A DNA stretch of 21,925 nucleotides from an uncultured Collinsella sp. (GTDB lineage Bacteria; Actinomycetota; Coriobacteriia; Coriobacteriales; Coriobacteriaceae). Where the stretch lies: positions 1 through 21,925 of the forward strand of contig CABUJL010000022.1 of NCBI GenBank assembly GCA_902491915.1, given 5' to 3'. Shown in pieces: positions 21,346 through 21,925 of the stretch (its first letter is position 1; each line of letters starts with the position of its first letter). A program made the position numbers and the translations under genes. The notes under the pieces were generated by a model that was not told the origin of the DNA, made no database searches, and worked only from the letters and a program-made list of their open reading frames with translations.

Positions 21346-21782
21346 CTGTCCGTTCAGTCCCCACAAGGGACGGTAGCCTAACACTAATCACTATTGTCTC
21401 AATTTAGTCGACCGCTGGCACGGACGTATCGCGTGAACGGTATCTTTACCTACTTCTTACGCTGACAAGTCATAGGACTGACGTCCTGCTCGTCTGCAAG
21501 CGGTCTATATCCTCACTCAACTGGTACGTAAGTGTGAATAAGAATGATGGATAGCTGAATATCATTGAATGCAGGCGGAAACGTAAACAAACATCATTTA
21601 TATACATAAAACCGATTTAGCTATGCAATTCTGAATCAAAAGTTTAGAGATGCAATTGCAAATAGTTTTTTGGAAAAAAGAGCGTTTACCTTAGAAAAGT
21701 TACTTTAGAACGCCGAAGTACATTATGGGGGAATCTCGTGCGATATACCGTTCATCGCACTTTGTTGACCGTTCGGGGGCGA

Positions 21783-21813
21783 GGTGGAATTGCGGGTGGA
21801 ATTTGGATATAAC
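21783..21813 (+). promoter_or_regulatory. Repeated GGTGGAATT and -10 box upstream of the last gene
   Basis: GGTGGAATT occurs at 21783-21791 and 21795-21803, starts 12 bases apart, directly before TATAAC (21808-21813). The first copy overlaps the expected -35 position, which has no consensus. This suggests an activator-dependent promoter or another sigma factor, but the evidence is only position and repetition. Confidence 0.35.
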
Positions 21814-21829
21814 TAGAGCTGTCAGCAAG

Positions 21830-21878
21830 CAGCGTCCGCTATGGAAGGGCGCTGAGAGATTCGGCCGAAAGGCCCGAA
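21830..21878 (+). promoter_or_regulatory. Two leader hairpins before the last gene
   Basis: CAGCGTCC (21830-21837) pairs with GGGCGCTG (21847-21854) with one wobble. TTCGGCC (21860-21866) pairs with GGCCCGAA (21871-21878) around a GAAA loop with one bulge. Both lie in the transcript leader just ahead of the AGGAGG ribosome site. They could be part of a structured leader; I cannot match a known riboswitch. Confidence 0.35.
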
Positions 21879-21894
21879 AGAAAGGTAGGAGGCC

Positions 21895-21925
21895 ATGACG
21901 AAAGGTCTGCACGTGCCTTCCGAGA
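21895..21925 (+). CDS. Unidentified gene, first ten codons (runs off the right edge)
   Basis: ATG at 21895 opens MTKGLHVPSE and remains open to the window end. GTAGGAGG lies at ideal spacing before it, and a candidate promoter and hairpin leader precede it. Ten residues are too few for a family call. Confidence 0.55.
   Translation, partial: MTKGLHVPSE

Larger units (their letters stand above)
21346..21894. other. AT-rich divergent intergenic region
   Basis: About 550 bases between ppk and the next gene, unusually AT-rich from 21540 to 21720. Visible items: dyad AGGACTGACGTCCT (about 21474-21487), ATGCAATT repeated at 21623-21630 and 21650-21657 (the second within the palindrome TGCAATTGCA at 21651-21660), GGTGGAATT repeated at 21783-21791 and 21795-21803, and a -10-like TATAAC at 21808-21813. 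I see no convincing gene in it, though small or foreign genes cannot be excluded. Confidence 0.5.

Noticed and set aside
21830..21878. Known riboswitch before the last gene
   Set aside because: The two small hairpins lack conserved cores of any riboswitch class I can recall.
21700..21912. 70-codon minus-strand frame near the right end
   Set aside because: It covers the promoter, leader and start codon of the plus-strand gene and has no family-like sequence.

Overview
The window looks like chromosomal DNA from a high-GC anaerobic actinobacterium, most probably Coriobacteriia of the Collinsella type. This is an inference from protein flavour, codon use (many C- and G-ending codons), tandem acetate kinases with a nearby short Pta, and gene content; no ribosomal gene is present to confirm it. 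Twenty-one protein genes can be supported. Two are partial at the window edges and two (a lipid kinase and ppk) each carry one apparent single-base deletion in a homopolymer. No tRNA, rRNA, CRISPR array or transposase gene was seen.

Layout. 1-1632 (minus): start of a secreted C69 dipeptidase, then a lipid kinase (frameshifted) followed by a 30-residue membrane peptide, with two hairpin terminators. 1731-5894 (plus): RNase D, a YugP-type membrane zinc peptidase, both exonuclease VII subunits (xseA, xseB) and a HIT hydrolase. 5936-8106 (plus): a LysR regulator and an MFS transporter, visibly poorer in GC than their neighbours and probably acquired. 8228-10749 (plus): two complete tandem acetate kinase genes, each with its own terminator. 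11301-12281 (minus): pta, convergent with the kinases. 12513-14739 (plus): UDP-galactopyranose mutase overlapping a GT2 glycosyltransferase, a galactofuranose glycan pair. 15109-18824 (minus): an S58/P1 self-processing peptidase, Maf pyrophosphatase, a DJ-1/PfpI protein and an RlmD-type 23S rRNA methyltransferase. 18938-21345 (minus): polyphosphate kinase with a long C-terminal extension, frameshifted. 21895 to the end (plus): first codons of an unidentified gene behind an AT-rich leader region.

Functionally the centre is acetate overflow metabolism: Pta turns acetyl-CoA into acetyl phosphate and the two AckA paralogues make acetate and ATP from it. Genome maintenance (ExoVII, RNase D, Maf, RlmD) and phosphate storage (Ppk) surround it.

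The most unusual content is non-coding. Three large nested hairpins (11159-11285, 14772-14881, 14972-15096) each lie 12-32 bases after a stop codon, in the same sense as that gene. They have long, nearly perfect outer arms of unrelated sequence, a conserved junction (GTCCT on one side, TGCGGAA on the other) and an inner hairpin. Two of them share an inner core with compensatory base-pair changes. Separately, 10825-10996 is a regular array of three 62-base units, each a 16-base arm, 16-base loop and 16-base arm followed by a 14-base spacer. Neither matches an element I can name, and they are the best candidates here for something undescribed.
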